Program-made: the position numbers and the translations under genes | The notes under the pieces: generated by a model | The model's database searches: none | Told to the model about the DNA's origin: nothing | What the model saw: the letters and a program-made list of their open reading frames with translations, nothing else | Shown: positions 17,920-27,302 of the stretch, piece after piece | How positions within the stretch are numbered: position 1 is the stretch's first letter | Layout: every line of letters begins with the position of its first letter | Assembly: GCA_963718605.1 (NCBI GenBank) | Contig: OY970363.1 | Location: 2,170,001-2,234,000, forward strand | DNA from: JACCXE01 sp963718605 | GTDB taxonomy: Bacteria > Actinomycetota > Acidimicrobiia > Acidimicrobiales > JACCXE01 | Direction of reading: 5' to 3' | Length of the DNA: 64,000 nt

Positions 17920-18632
17920 CAAGCGACGTCCTTGCGCGCGTACACAACCATGCTCTTGCCGATAAACGGCGCGGTCATCGCCTCCGCGACCCGCAACGGC
18001 AACGGGTTGTCGGTGATCTGCCACGTGAGCATCTGCTTGTAGGCCTTCACGAACGGGTTGTTCTCGTTCGACACGCCGACCGCGCACTTCAGCCACCAAT
18101 ACGGTGAGTGCAACCCGTGCGTGTGCGCGACTCCGGTGACGGTGAGGCCCGCGTCGCGAATGCGGCCTTCGAGCACGCCCCGGCGGTAGATGCGGATGTG
18201 GCCGCCCGGCTGGTTGTGGTACTCGTCGCTGAGCGCCCAGTTCACGAGCTCGGGACCCCAGCGAGGGACGGTGATCGCGATCGTGCCACCCGGCTTCAGG
18301 ACGCGTGCAAGTTCAGCAATCGCGATCGTGTCCGGCGGGATGTGCTCGAGAATCTCACTGGCGATCACGCGGTCGAACGCGCCGTCGACGAACGGCAGCT
18401 TCAACGCGTTGGCAACCGTGGACGTGCCGCATCCGCGTTCGATCTCGCCCGACTCTTCCATCGCGTGCATCAGCCCTGCGGTGGTCTTCACTTCGACGTC
18501 GTCGGCGTCGAGTGCGACGACGCGCGCGCCGCGCCGCGCCGCCTCATAGGCGTGGCGGCCGGCGCCGCAACCCATGTCAAGAAGGCGGTCACCCTTCTTG
18601 ACGCCTAGGCGGTCGTAATCAACGGTCAGCAT
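17919..18632 (-). CDS. Class I SAM-dependent methyltransferase (Methyltransf_11 type)
   Basis: 237 residues from ATG 18632. The SAM site is RLLDMGCGAGRHAYEAARRG, then VVALDADDVEV, LPFVDGAFDRVIASEILEHI and LARVLKPGGTIAITVPRW. It lies between a glycosyltransferase and the alpha/alpha-barrel gene, with coupled overlaps at both ends (14 bases at the start, TGATG at the end). It probably methylates a lipid- or glycan-linked intermediate. The acceptor cannot be read from sequence. Confidence 0.85.
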   Translation of the reverse strand: MLTVDYDRLGVKKGDRLLDMGCGAGRHAYEAARRGARVVALDADDVEVKTTAGLMHAMEESGEIERGCGTSTVANALKLPFVDGAFDRVIASEILEHIPPDTIAIAELARVLKPGGTIAITVPRWGPELVNWALSDEYHNQPGGHIRIYRRGVLEGRIRDAGLTVTGVAHTHGLHSPYWWLKCAVGVSNENNPFVKAYKQMLTWQITDNPLPLRVAEAMTAPFIGKSMVVYARKDVA

Positions 18633-19869
18633 TGTTTGCCAGGACCTCTCTGTATTCGCGCACGGTCCCCTCGGCGCAGGCCTTCCACGTGAACATGCTC
18701 TCGACCCGCTTGCGCCCGGCTTTTTCGAGCGAGCGCCGCAGCTTCGGGTCGTCGAGCACCTTGATGATCGCCGCCGCCAACGCGCCCGGGTCGTTCGGCG
18801 GCACCAGGATGCCGGTGGTGCCATCCGTGCCGACCACTTCGGGCAGCGCGCCGCCGGTGGTGGCGACTAACGCAGTGGAGCACGCCATCGCTTCGACCGC
18901 GGGCAACGAGAAGCCCTCGTAGAGCGACGGCACGACTGCGACCTCCGCCTCGTTGAACAACTCGACCATGCGGTCGTCGCTGATGCCCGTCGCAAAAGTG
19001 ACGACGTCCTGCAACCCGAGTTCGGCCACCCGCGCCGCGACCTTCGAACCTGACCGCGGCTTGCCCACGATGGTGAGGCTCACCTCGCGCTCGGTTTTCA
19101 CCTTGGCCACCGCTTCGAGCAGCGGCATCAACCCCTTGAGGGGGACGTCGGCCGACGCGGTGGTCATCAAGCGGCCCGGCACCTTCTTGATGTGGGGCAG
19201 GCGCCGGAAACGTTCATGGTCGACGCCGACGGCGACCACGCCCATCTTGTCGGCCGGCACGCCCATCTGCGCCGTGATGTCGCGCTTGGACGACGACGAG
19301 ACCGTGATCAGGCGCGGCAGCTGCTTCGAGACGCGCTTTTGCATCCCCAAGAACGCGTACCACCGCCGGAGCGTCAGGTACTTCGTGGCGCTCGCGTGCG
19401 AAAGGTCGAGGTCGCGGTCAACCGTGATCGGATGGTGCAGCGTGGTCAGCAGCGGCCAACCGTCTTTCACCACACCGAGCAGACCCGAGCCGAGGCATTG
19501 GTTGTCATGAATGATGTCGAAGTCCCCGACACGGCCCTTCAGTACCTTGCGGATGCGGCGGCTCCAAGTGCGCGGCTCGGGAAAACCGCCGCTGGCCATG
19601 ATCAAGAACTCTTCGACGTCGACGAGTGACTTGAATTCCCACGGCCACGGCACCCGGAACGGGTCAGGGTCGCGGTAGAGGTCGAGCGAGGGGACGGGGG
19701 TGAACTTCACGCCTTCGTCGAGCACCGGGTAGGGCGGCCCGCTGAATACCTCGACCTCGTGACCAAGATCAACGAGAGCTTTGGTGAGGTACCGGGTGTA
19801 CACGCCCTGTCCGCCCGAATGCGGATTCCCGCGATAAATCAGGAACGCGATCCGAAGGGGCTCAGACAT
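18619..19869 (-). CDS. Glycosyltransferase family 4 (GT-B)
   Basis: 416 residues with a GT-B fold. The N-terminal half contains RGNPHSGGQGVYTRYLTKAL. The C-terminal nucleotide-sugar site has VPSLYEGFSLPAVEAMACST with the EX7E pattern, and VPPNDPGALAAAI. It transfers a sugar from a nucleotide or lipid donor during surface glycan synthesis. The sugar is not predictable. ATG 19869 lies 12 bases from the end of lnt. The 3' end overlaps the methyltransferase by 14 bases. Confidence 0.88.
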   Translation of the reverse strand: MSEPLRIAFLIYRGNPHSGGQGVYTRYLTKALVDLGHEVEVFSGPPYPVLDEGVKFTPVPSLDLYRDPDPFRVPWPWEFKSLVDVEEFLIMASGGFPEPRTWSRRIRKVLKGRVGDFDIIHDNQCLGSGLLGVVKDGWPLLTTLHHPITVDRDLDLSHASATKYLTLRRWYAFLGMQKRVSKQLPRLITVSSSSKRDITAQMGVPADKMGVVAVGVDHERFRRLPHIKKVPGRLMTTASADVPLKGLMPLLEAVAKVKTEREVSLTIVGKPRSGSKVAARVAELGLQDVVTFATGISDDRMVELFNEAEVAVVPSLYEGFSLPAVEAMACSTALVATTGGALPEVVGTDGTTGILVPPNDPGALAAAIIKVLDDPKLRRSLEKAGRKRVESMFTWKACAEGTVREYREVLANNADR

Positions 19870-19881
19870 GAACCGGACAGG

Positions 19882-21348
19882 CTACTTGTTGCCCTTGACT
19901 GTCCGGTCAAGAACGGCCGCTGCGACCAGCACAAACAGCATCCACCCGATCATCGGTCGGTCGCCGTAGCGGTCGAACGGCGTCAAGCCCGATCGGCGCT
20001 GCAGCGTCGCCGTCGCGAGCGCTCGCACGCCAAGTTTCGACACCTTCGATGTATTTCCGTGCGCATCGACGAACGCGCTGTGCCCCGTCGGCGCAGCTTG
20101 CACGAGGTCGCGGCCGGTTTCGACCGCCCGCAACTGCGCGGCGCCGATCTCTTGCGCCGGCACCTGTCGGCCGTTGAACGACGACGCATTGGTGGGCACC
20201 AACAGCACCTCGCCGCCCGCGCGCACCGCCTCGCGGGCGCGGTCGGAGAAGAACACCTCGTAGGAGATCACCACGCCGAGTTCGACGTTGCGGGTGAGCA
20301 ACAACCCCGGGCCGGTGCCGGGGAAGGCGTCGCGGGGAACAGCCGAGATGTCGCCCAGCTTCGACACGAGTCCCCGAGCCGGCACGTACTCGCCGAAAGG
20401 AACCCGGTGGACCTTGTCGTAGCGGTCCACGATCTTGCCGCTGCGGTCCCAGGCGACCGCGGCGTTGCGGAACCTGTCCTTGCGGAAGTCCTCGACCACG
20501 CCGGCGACGATCGTGGTGTTCAACTCTTTCGCGAGGGCGCCCATGTCGAGGCGGACCGGATCCTTCGTGATTGGCCCGGGGAGGTCGATCACGTCCTCGG
20601 GCCATAGGAGCAGGTCGACTGGACGGTTCAGTTTGTCGGTGGCCTTCAGTTGGTTGCCGTAGACGTCGGTGACGTCGTTGTCGACGGCGCGCAGGCCGCG
20701 CACGCCGCCGCCCTGCGCATACGCGACGCGGATCGGATGCGTCGCCCGCGGCGCTTTGACCAACAACGCGGCGGCGCCGGTCGCGAGCACGAGGGCCACC
20801 AGCGCCGCGGTGGCGGTGCGGCGCAGGCCGGGCGCCGTGACCCGCAGCCCGACGACGATCGCGCACACCGCCGAGCCGATGAACGCGGCCATGAACACGA
20901 GCGCGAAGTCACCGGCGACGCGCGCCCAGAGCAAGAGTGGCCCGTCCACCTGCCCCAGCGCCGCGCCGGCCATCGGTAGGCCGCCGAGCGGGAATCGGTA
21001 GCGGAACGCTTCACCGAGCATCACCACGGCGGGCAGGGCGACGAGCATCGGCCCCCGCGTGCGCGGCAACAGGATCACCGGGATCGTGCACAGCGCCGTC
21101 TCCAACAGCACCAACAACACGGCACCCGGCAGTGAGAACTCGACCATCCACGCGAGGCCAATCGCGAAGAACGCGAGGAAGAACACGAAGGCGCGGCGCA
21201 AGCGTTGTTTGGCGCCGACATCGAGCAGCAGACCGCCGAGGGCGGCGTAGCCGAGCGGGGCGAGCCACCAAAAGTGGAACGGCGGCAGGGCGAGCGCAGC
21301 AAGGACGCCACCCGCGGCTGCTAGCGGTACGGCGAAGCGACCCCTCAC
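19882..21348 (-). CDS. lnt: Apolipoprotein N-acyltransferase-like, catalytic Cys replaced by Ser
   Basis: 488 residues from GTG 21348, which overlaps the acyltransferase stop (GTGA). The N-terminal half has about six membrane helices (ALPPFHFWWLAPLGYAALGG). The C-terminal half is a nitrilase-type domain: LLLWPEDVIDLPG holds the triad Glu, YDKVHRVPFGEYVP holds the Lys, and VVISYEVFFSDRA occupies the site where E. coli Lnt has CYE with the catalytic Cys. Here a Ser is present. Lnt adds the third acyl chain to lipoproteins. With Ser, activity is uncertain; this may be a lineage-specific variant. Two lipoprotein genes occur in the window. Confidence 0.8.
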   Translation of the reverse strand: MRGRFAVPLAAAGGVLAALALPPFHFWWLAPLGYAALGGLLLDVGAKQRLRRAFVFFLAFFAIGLAWMVEFSLPGAVLLVLLETALCTIPVILLPRTRGPMLVALPAVVMLGEAFRYRFPLGGLPMAGAALGQVDGPLLLWARVAGDFALVFMAAFIGSAVCAIVVGLRVTAPGLRRTATAALVALVLATGAAALLVKAPRATHPIRVAYAQGGGVRGLRAVDNDVTDVYGNQLKATDKLNRPVDLLLWPEDVIDLPGPITKDPVRLDMGALAKELNTTIVAGVVEDFRKDRFRNAAVAWDRSGKIVDRYDKVHRVPFGEYVPARGLVSKLGDISAVPRDAFPGTGPGLLLTRNVELGVVISYEVFFSDRAREAVRAGGEVLLVPTNASSFNGRQVPAQEIGAAQLRAVETGRDLVQAAPTGHSAFVDAHGNTSKVSKLGVRALATATLQRRSGLTPFDRYGDRPMIGWMLFVLVAAAVLDRTVKGNK

Positions 21349-22598
21349 CGCGCCGTCCGCGCTGCTCGTGCCGCTTGGGCCGCCTTCCGAGCGCGCTCGC
21401 GCCGTTCGCCGATAGCGGTGGCCCGGCGCCCCGCGGCGAGGCGCGCCCCGGTAATCCGGAACGCGTCGCGGATCGGCTGCTCGACGTAGTCGTAAGAGAG
21501 CTTGGCCAGGATGCAGCTCATCGACAGCGTCCAGCCGAGCATGGCGAAGAACATCTGGTTCGTCGCGATAACGGCGGGCACTGGCGGACCACCCCACAGC
21601 CACAGCGCGAAGCCGATGACGAAGATGTGGAAGAGGTAGACGCCATAGCTGATCTCGCCGAGCCAATGGAGCGCGCGGTGCTCAAGCATGGCCGACAGCC
21701 AGGCGGGTCCGTTCACCACGCACAGCACCACCACGGCGAAGCAGGTGGCGATGCCGAGATTGCGCAGGTGATGCTCGCCGTGCGCCTCGGTGCCGTTCAA
21801 GGCGCGCATGCCGGTCCGCGTGATGAGCACCATGACCGTCACGGTCGCCGCGAGCAGCAGCCACGGCGCCCATTTGGCGAAGCGCTGCTTGACCTCGGCG
21901 GGCGTGCGCACATGGAGCACCGCGACGAGCATGCCCAGGGCAAAGTGCAACACGTAGGACGGGAACTGAATTGAGAGGTGGTCCATCACCTTGTCGTCGT
22001 GCACGTAGCGGGCCAACGCGACGCGCCAACCCACCGAGATCGCGAGGGCGAGTGACAAGCCCACGAGTGGGCGCTTCGCGAACGCCGATCCGATGAAGAA
22101 GAGCGTGGCGTAAAACAGCATCTCGTGCGACAGCGTCCAGACCTGCTGCACCCCGCCGAAGCCCAGCTCGCGGGACTGGCCTAAAAGCGGCGTCTGCAAG
22201 AAGAAAACGTGGGCGAGGCCGGTCGTCGAGAAGAAGGAGTTGTTCGACGGGAAGATGTGAACCCACGGACGAAACGCCACCGCGATGAAGAGCGCGAAGT
22301 AGTACGCCGGAGCGACGCGCCCAAGGCGGCGGATCGCATAGGCCTTGCCCGACCCCGGGCCGCCCCGCCGCACCATCGGCACGAACAGCACGAACCCGCT
22401 GAGCACAAAGAAGAGGTCGACCCCGAACAGCCCACCGCTGATGAACGGGCGGATGATCCAGTCATCGAGCGGCGGGAAACCGGTCAGCGTGTAGACGTGG
22501 AACGACAGGACCATGAGCGCGGCGATGCCGCGGAGTCCGTCGATGCCGCGTATGCGGTCTTGTTGACCAGGGCCCGCGGGCGAACTGGTAGCCGCCAT
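21345..22598 (-). CDS. Acyltransferase 3 (OafA/YrhL type) membrane protein
   Basis: 417 residues from ATG 22598 (MAATSSPAG). The start overlaps the stop of the upstream glycosyltransferase (TAATG). Family motifs: IRGIDGLRGIAALMVLSFHV, LFGVDLFFVLSGFVLF, AIRRLGRVAPAYYFAL and LGEISYGVYLFHIFV. About ten membrane helices and a basic tail (RRERARKAAQAARAART) are present. Such enzymes O-acylate surface polysaccharides or lipids. The enclosing operon of glycosyltransferases supports that role. Confidence 0.88.
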   Translation of the reverse strand: MAATSSPAGPGQQDRIRGIDGLRGIAALMVLSFHVYTLTGFPPLDDWIIRPFISGGLFGVDLFFVLSGFVLFVPMVRRGGPGSGKAYAIRRLGRVAPAYYFALFIAVAFRPWVHIFPSNNSFFSTTGLAHVFFLQTPLLGQSRELGFGGVQQVWTLSHEMLFYATLFFIGSAFAKRPLVGLSLALAISVGWRVALARYVHDDKVMDHLSIQFPSYVLHFALGMLVAVLHVRTPAEVKQRFAKWAPWLLLAATVTVMVLITRTGMRALNGTEAHGEHHLRNLGIATCFAVVVLCVVNGPAWLSAMLEHRALHWLGEISYGVYLFHIFVIGFALWLWGGPPVPAVIATNQMFFAMLGWTLSMSCILAKLSYDYVEQPIRDAFRITGARLAAGRRATAIGERRERARKAAQAARAARTAR

Positions 22599-24949
22599 TA
22601 CCGCACGTAACGGGTCAGCCGCCGCACCGCGCGCCGTGCGATCGGGGCCGGCGGCGGTGGGGGCGTGATGACGCGCACGCCTTCGAGGGCGCGCAGCCGT
22701 TCGTTGATGAACTTCACCCGCGCCGCGGGACCGTGATGCATGGCGATGTCGCGGGCGGCGCGCTCGCCGCGCTTCGCGGCTTCGGCCGGGTGGTCGACGA
22801 CCTCGCGCATGGCGGCTGCGGCCGCGGCGGTGTCGGGCTCGGCCCAGTGGGCGGCGGCCGGGTAGGGCGTCGCGTGCGGGCCCACCTCGACCAACTCGTA
22901 GGGAATAAGCCAGCTGTTCTCGGCGGTCATGTTCTCGAGGTTCCCCGAGTACCCCGTGGCGATCACCGGCTTGCCGATCGCCATGGCTTCGGCGGTCGTG
23001 AGACCAAAGCCCTCGGCTCGGTGCAACGACACGTACGCGTCGCACGCGTGAACCAGGCTGGCGTGCTCGGCGCGGCTCACCACACCGTCGCGTATCTCGA
23101 TGTCGTCGCGGTGAGCTGCCGCGGCGCGCAGGCGTTCGAGCTGGGGCAGGTTGCGGTCTCCGTGGATGCTTTTGATCACCAGACGGGGGCCCTCGTTGGG
23201 CTCGAACGCGCGCGTGAACGCGTCGATGAGCGCGAACGGATTCTTGCGTTCGACCACGCTGTGGAACGAGAACGCGAACAGGAACACGAACGCGTCCGCA
23301 GGCAAGTTGAGCTCGGCGCGCGACAGGATCGGCGCGTCGAGGGGCACGACCGGAAGTGGGAACGTGAATACGGGCACGTCGACCGCGCCACGCACCGCTT
23401 CGGCTGAATGCTGGCTACCCATCCAGACCTCATCGACGTAGCGCGCCGCCGCGGCCATCGAGGCGGGGAACTCGTCGACCTCCCACATCCACAAACCGAC
23501 CGTCGGCCGCCCGTCGAACAGTGTGCGGCCCGGCCCGTGGACAAAAGGCGTCAGTTCGTCGGCGTTGATGCACACGATGTTGACGTCGTGCGTCGCCTCG
23601 TTCGATTCGTGACCTCCGAACGGATCGCCTTGGCGGGCAACGGTCTGGACGTAGCCCACCAATTCGTGCGGGATACGTCCGGCTCGCAGCACCGACACCA
23701 CGAGGCGAGCGCTTTCGCCCACGCCGCTCTCGGCCGCGAAATGGCCGACCACGTTCACGCCGAAGGGACGCGGCGATGGCAGACCTCGCTCGGCTCGGAT
23801 CGACGCCAAGCTTTCGGGCGGCGGCGCGACCGCGTCGTCGTCGGGGATCAACTCGCTCGGCATGCCGGCGTCGGTCTGGCCGTACACGCGCGCCCACATC
23901 AACAAACCCTCAGGTTCGTCGAGGCGTGGGTACACGGACCTCAGGTCAGGACGGTCGCGCCATAGCGACGCGAGGTAGCGCGACACGCGCGGGGGACCGC
24001 CGATCGCCGGCGCTCGCAGCCACGCCACGAACGCGTCCCCGTCCAGAAACGGGTTGGGCGACTCCTCGCCACCGTCGCGGTAACAGTCGCGGCTGCGCCG
24101 ATCGAGCACGAAACCGTTGGACGCGCGGCCGAAGCCGTAGTCCGACTGCCGGGCCGCGCCGTATCCGGCGGCTGCGAGTGCGGTGGCGTAGTCGGCCACC
24201 AGTGCCGCCAGCGCGGGCTGCTCGCTCAACAACACCCGCGGCAGATGGGCGACCCGGTTACTCAGCATGTGCGGGATGTCGGGGTCGAAGCCCGCGAAGT
24301 GAAAAACCTTCGCGGCAGCCACGTCGCGCTCATCGGCGTTCCAGAACCCCACGTTGTAGGCGGGGTCCCGCACGATCGCCGGATGCCACACCGCGGGCAC
24401 CTGATCGACCCATGCCTCGTCGACGTCGCGCCGCTCCTTCCACCATGCGAGGAACGGTGCTGCCGCCCGCGTTATCGCGACCAGGCCAAGGTCGAAGACG
24501 CCCGAGCGGACGAGTTCGGCCTCGCTGGGCCGCAGTCCGTCCGGGGGGACAGGCGTTAGGCGGTGCGGAACCAAGGCAATGCCGTCGGCCGAAGTGTGCG
24601 CGGCGTCGGTCAGCCGGCGGAGCGAGCCCAGCACGAGCATGTCCGGATCGAGGTAGAGCGCGTCGTCGGCGCCGCGGTCCAGCAGTGCGTTGAGCAGCCA
24701 TGGCTTGACCGCCGCCGCTAGCTCGGCGGGTTCGTAAAGAGCGGCCAGCCGGAGGAATTCATGCCGGTCCAGGTCCAGGTCACCCGGCGTTAGTACCTCG
24801 AAGGGCTCGTCGGCAGACCGAATTGTCCGTTCTGCGTCATCCAGCACCAAGGCGTAGATGCGCTCGCCGTCGTGCTGGGCCGCGTACGACTGCGCGAGGA
24901 CGCGGCCGTTCGCCACGTTCTGGCAGGTGACAGCGGTACAAGTGGTCAT
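22598..24949 (-). CDS. Two-domain glycosyltransferase (GT8-like plus GT4)
   Basis: 783 residues. Residues 1-280 resemble a GT-A enzyme with a DxD motif in ALYLDPDMLVLGSLRR and are followed by an acceptor-like stretch. Residues 390-760 form a GT-B family 4 domain (FGVNVVGHFAAESGVGESAR, FSFHSVVERKNPFALIDAF, SLHRAEGFGLTTAEAMAIGK with EX7E, TGYSGNLENM). Two transferase activities in one chain could add consecutive sugars. The basic C terminus (RRAVRRLTRYVR) may bind the membrane. It is the first gene of the minus-strand envelope operon and is divergent from the helicase gene with 57 bases between. Confidence 0.85.
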   Translation of the reverse strand: MTTCTAVTCQNVANGRVLAQSYAAQHDGERIYALVLDDAERTIRSADEPFEVLTPGDLDLDRHEFLRLAALYEPAELAAAVKPWLLNALLDRGADDALYLDPDMLVLGSLRRLTDAAHTSADGIALVPHRLTPVPPDGLRPSEAELVRSGVFDLGLVAITRAAAPFLAWWKERRDVDEAWVDQVPAVWHPAIVRDPAYNVGFWNADERDVAAAKVFHFAGFDPDIPHMLSNRVAHLPRVLLSEQPALAALVADYATALAAAGYGAARQSDYGFGRASNGFVLDRRSRDCYRDGGEESPNPFLDGDAFVAWLRAPAIGGPPRVSRYLASLWRDRPDLRSVYPRLDEPEGLLMWARVYGQTDAGMPSELIPDDDAVAPPPESLASIRAERGLPSPRPFGVNVVGHFAAESGVGESARLVVSVLRAGRIPHELVGYVQTVARQGDPFGGHESNEATHDVNIVCINADELTPFVHGPGRTLFDGRPTVGLWMWEVDEFPASMAAAARYVDEVWMGSQHSAEAVRGAVDVPVFTFPLPVVPLDAPILSRAELNLPADAFVFLFAFSFHSVVERKNPFALIDAFTRAFEPNEGPRLVIKSIHGDRNLPQLERLRAAAAHRDDIEIRDGVVSRAEHASLVHACDAYVSLHRAEGFGLTTAEAMAIGKPVIATGYSGNLENMTAENSWLIPYELVEVGPHATPYPAAAHWAEPDTAAAAAAMREVVDHPAEAAKRGERAARDIAMHHGPAARVKFINERLRALEGVRVITPPPPPAPIARRAVRRLTRYVR

Positions 24950-25006
24950 CGGACCTCAAAGTAGTAATGTGGCTCGCCACGTTTCGTCACCGGAAGGGCT
25001 GCATCT

Positions 25007-27298
25007 TTGGCTCCAAATCCTGAGTTGGTCGCAGAGCAGCTCTATCTCGACCGGGTCTACCAACGGCTGGAACAACAACGGGAACGCGCCACAGCCCAAC
25101 TCAGCGACGTGCTGATGCAGGGCGGTGTTACCCCGCAATCAGTAGTCGAGCGCGAAATGATGGCCGAGCAAGCCCAGATGCGCATGGGTCAGCTCGACGT
25201 GGGCCACCTCCCGATCTGCTTCGGCCGGATCGATCGCGACCAGTCGCCGTCCGAGCAAGGCCTGCCCGGCGAGATCTTCTACATCGGCCGCATGGGCGTG
25301 TGGGACGAGGACCAGGATCCGCTGGTTGTCGACTGGCGGGCGCCCGTCGCCGAACCGTTCTATCGAGCCACCGGTCGGCATCCGATGGGTTTGGCGCGTC
25401 GTCGCCACTTCGCCTGCACCGGCGCGCATATCGATGGCATGGAGGACGAGGTGTTCTCCGTCGACGCCCTCCCTGAGTCGTCCGACGTCGAGATGGTCGG
25501 GGCGGGGGCGTTGCTCGCTGCCCTCGAGCGCGACCGCACCGGCCGCATGCACGACATCGTCGCCACCGTCCAGCGCGAGCAGGACGAGATCATCCGCGGC
25601 TCGATGCACGGTGTGCTGGTCGTGCAGGGCGGCCCGGGCACGGGCAAAACCGCGGTCGCGCTGCATCGCGCCGCCTACCTGCTCTACACGCACCGCTTCC
25701 CGCTCGAGCGCCAAGGCGTGCTCGTGGTCGGCCCGAACCCCTTGTTCCTGCGCTACATCGACCAGGTGCTGCCGTCGTTGGGCGAGACCGGTGTCGGCCT
25801 CTTCACGGTGGACGGGCTGGTGCGCACGCTGCCCGACAGCCACGTCACCAACCGGGGCGCCGAGCCGAGCGCGGTCGCGCGGATCAAAGGCGACGAACGC
25901 ATGATCAAGGTGATGCGCCAGGCGGTGAAGGACCGCGAGCGGCGCCTCGCCCGCGACGCGAAGATCCCGTTCGGCGCGTTCAACCTCACGCTGCACGTCG
26001 AGGAGTCAGCCGAGATCGTGAACCAGGTCAAGCGCCGGCCGGGCACGCACAACGCGCGGCGTCGTCAGGTCGAGCAGCTCGTTTACAAGCGCCTGCTGCA
26101 TGCGCACGACCGCGCGCTGGAACAGCTCCGACCGACGCTGGACGACCAAGACCCGCTCGCTCGCCTAGCCGGCTTGGGTGACACCGAGGAAGATCGCGAC
26201 CATGCCGAGTCGGTGCGGGAGGCGGCGGTCGCCGAGGAGAAAGAGCGTCGCGCCCGCCTGTCCCGCGTGCCGGAGTTGGTCGCCGCGATCGACCGCATGT
26301 GGCCGCTGATCTCGCCCGAAGAGTTACTGCACGACTTGTTGGGCGCGCCCGCGCTGGTGCGGCTCGCGGCGAAGGATGTGCTGACCGACGAGGAAGCCGA
26401 CCTGCTGGTGCGGGCCCGCAGCACCACGTTCGAAGAGGTGCCGTGGACCTCGGCCGACCTCGCGCTCCTCGACGAACTGCGCATCTCGTTGGGCAAGGCC
26501 GTAGCCCGCGGTACCCACGCCGACGACGAGATCCGTCAGTACGGCCACGTCATCGTCGACGAAGCCCAAGACCTGTCGCCGATGCAGCTGCGGGTGCTCG
26601 CCCGGCGATCGTTGGGTTCGATGACGATCGTCGGCGACATCGCCCAGGCCAGCGGCCACTGGACGCCATCGTCGTGGGATCAGGTGTTGGCCCACCTTCC
26701 GTCGATCGGTCACGAGGCTCGTCTGGTCGAACTCACGGTCAACTACCGCACGCCGGGGGCGATCATGGACGTCGCCGCCGCGGTGTTGGCTGAAGCGGCG
26801 CCGGATCTGCATATGCCGCGCTCGGCCCGTCCGGGCGGCCAGCCGCCGCGGGTGATGACCACCGGCGACATCGCGGCTGCGGTGGTCGACGCGGTGCGCA
26901 CCGAGCAGGCGCTCGGCGGAACGTTGGCGATCGTGTCGTCGCCGGCCGAAGAGCCGGCACTGGCCGCCGCGCTCGCCGCCGCCGGCATCGACGTCGGCCG
27001 CGACGAAGAAGGCCTGGAGCAGCCGGTCGCCTTGGTTCCGGTCGTGCTGGCCAAGGGCCTCGAGTTCGACTCGGTGATCGTGGTCGAGCCGACCGAGATC
27101 GTCACCGACGAGAAGTTCGGTCTGCGCGCGCTGTTCGTGGCACTCACCCGCGCCACCAAGCGCGTCACGATCGTCCACTCAAAAGACCTGCCGCCATCAC
27201 TGGCGACAGGGTTATCTCTCCCGGGCGGGCACCCCGCAGGCCCGCCCTCCTCCGCAAACGTGGGGCCCCTCGCTTCGCTCGCCCCACGGCGGCCGTGA
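25007..27298 (+). CDS. HelD-type UvrD-like helicase/ATPase (RNA polymerase-associated)
   Basis: 763 residues from TTG 25007, with GGAAGGG nine bases upstream. The N-terminal helical arm (ELVAEQLYLDRVYQRLEQQ) is typical of HelD rather than UvrD. Next come YIGRMGVWDEDQDPLVVDWR, Walker A GGPGTGKTAVAL near residue 208, VIVDEAQDLSPMQ near residue 518, VNYRTPGAIMDVA, and FVALTRATKRVTIVHSK. HelD proteins recycle stalled RNA polymerase, and some actinobacterial forms protect it from rifamycins. The last 27 or so residues (after SKDLPPSL) are encoded by two strong hairpins and look like read-through into an intergenic element. Confidence 0.88.
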   Translation: MAPNPELVAEQLYLDRVYQRLEQQRERATAQLSDVLMQGGVTPQSVVEREMMAEQAQMRMGQLDVGHLPICFGRIDRDQSPSEQGLPGEIFYIGRMGVWDEDQDPLVVDWRAPVAEPFYRATGRHPMGLARRRHFACTGAHIDGMEDEVFSVDALPESSDVEMVGAGALLAALERDRTGRMHDIVATVQREQDEIIRGSMHGVLVVQGGPGTGKTAVALHRAAYLLYTHRFPLERQGVLVVGPNPLFLRYIDQVLPSLGETGVGLFTVDGLVRTLPDSHVTNRGAEPSAVARIKGDERMIKVMRQAVKDRERRLARDAKIPFGAFNLTLHVEESAEIVNQVKRRPGTHNARRRQVEQLVYKRLLHAHDRALEQLRPTLDDQDPLARLAGLGDTEEDRDHAESVREAAVAEEKERRARLSRVPELVAAIDRMWPLISPEELLHDLLGAPALVRLAAKDVLTDEEADLLVRARSTTFEEVPWTSADLALLDELRISLGKAVARGTHADDEIRQYGHVIVDEAQDLSPMQLRVLARRSLGSMTIVGDIAQASGHWTPSSWDQVLAHLPSIGHEARLVELTVNYRTPGAIMDVAAAVLAEAAPDLHMPRSARPGGQPPRVMTTGDIAAAVVDAVRTEQALGGTLAIVSSPAEEPALAAALAAAGIDVGRDEEGLEQPVALVPVVLAKGLEFDSVIVVEPTEIVTDEKFGLRALFVALTRATKRVTIVHSKDLPPSLATGLSLPGGHPAGPPSSANVGPLASLAPRRP
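27223..27287. repeat. Double-hairpin element at the end of the helicase gene (element B)
   Basis: GGGCGGGC (27223-27230) pairs with GCCCGCCC (27240-27247). GTGGGGC (27260-27266) pairs with GCCCCAC (27281-27287) around a CGCTTCGCTC-rich loop. The pair sits at the convergent end with the sigma factor gene and shares AAACGTGG and the two-hairpin layout with 16793-16871. It may serve as a bidirectional terminator. Confidence 0.55.
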
Positions 27299-27302
27299 CT
27301 GC

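Noticed and set aside
20937..21974. Long open frame opposite lnt and the acyltransferase gene
   Set aside because: Its composition is Arg/Ala/Gly-rich as expected for an antisense frame in high-GC DNA, and the minus-strand genes have clear family motifs.
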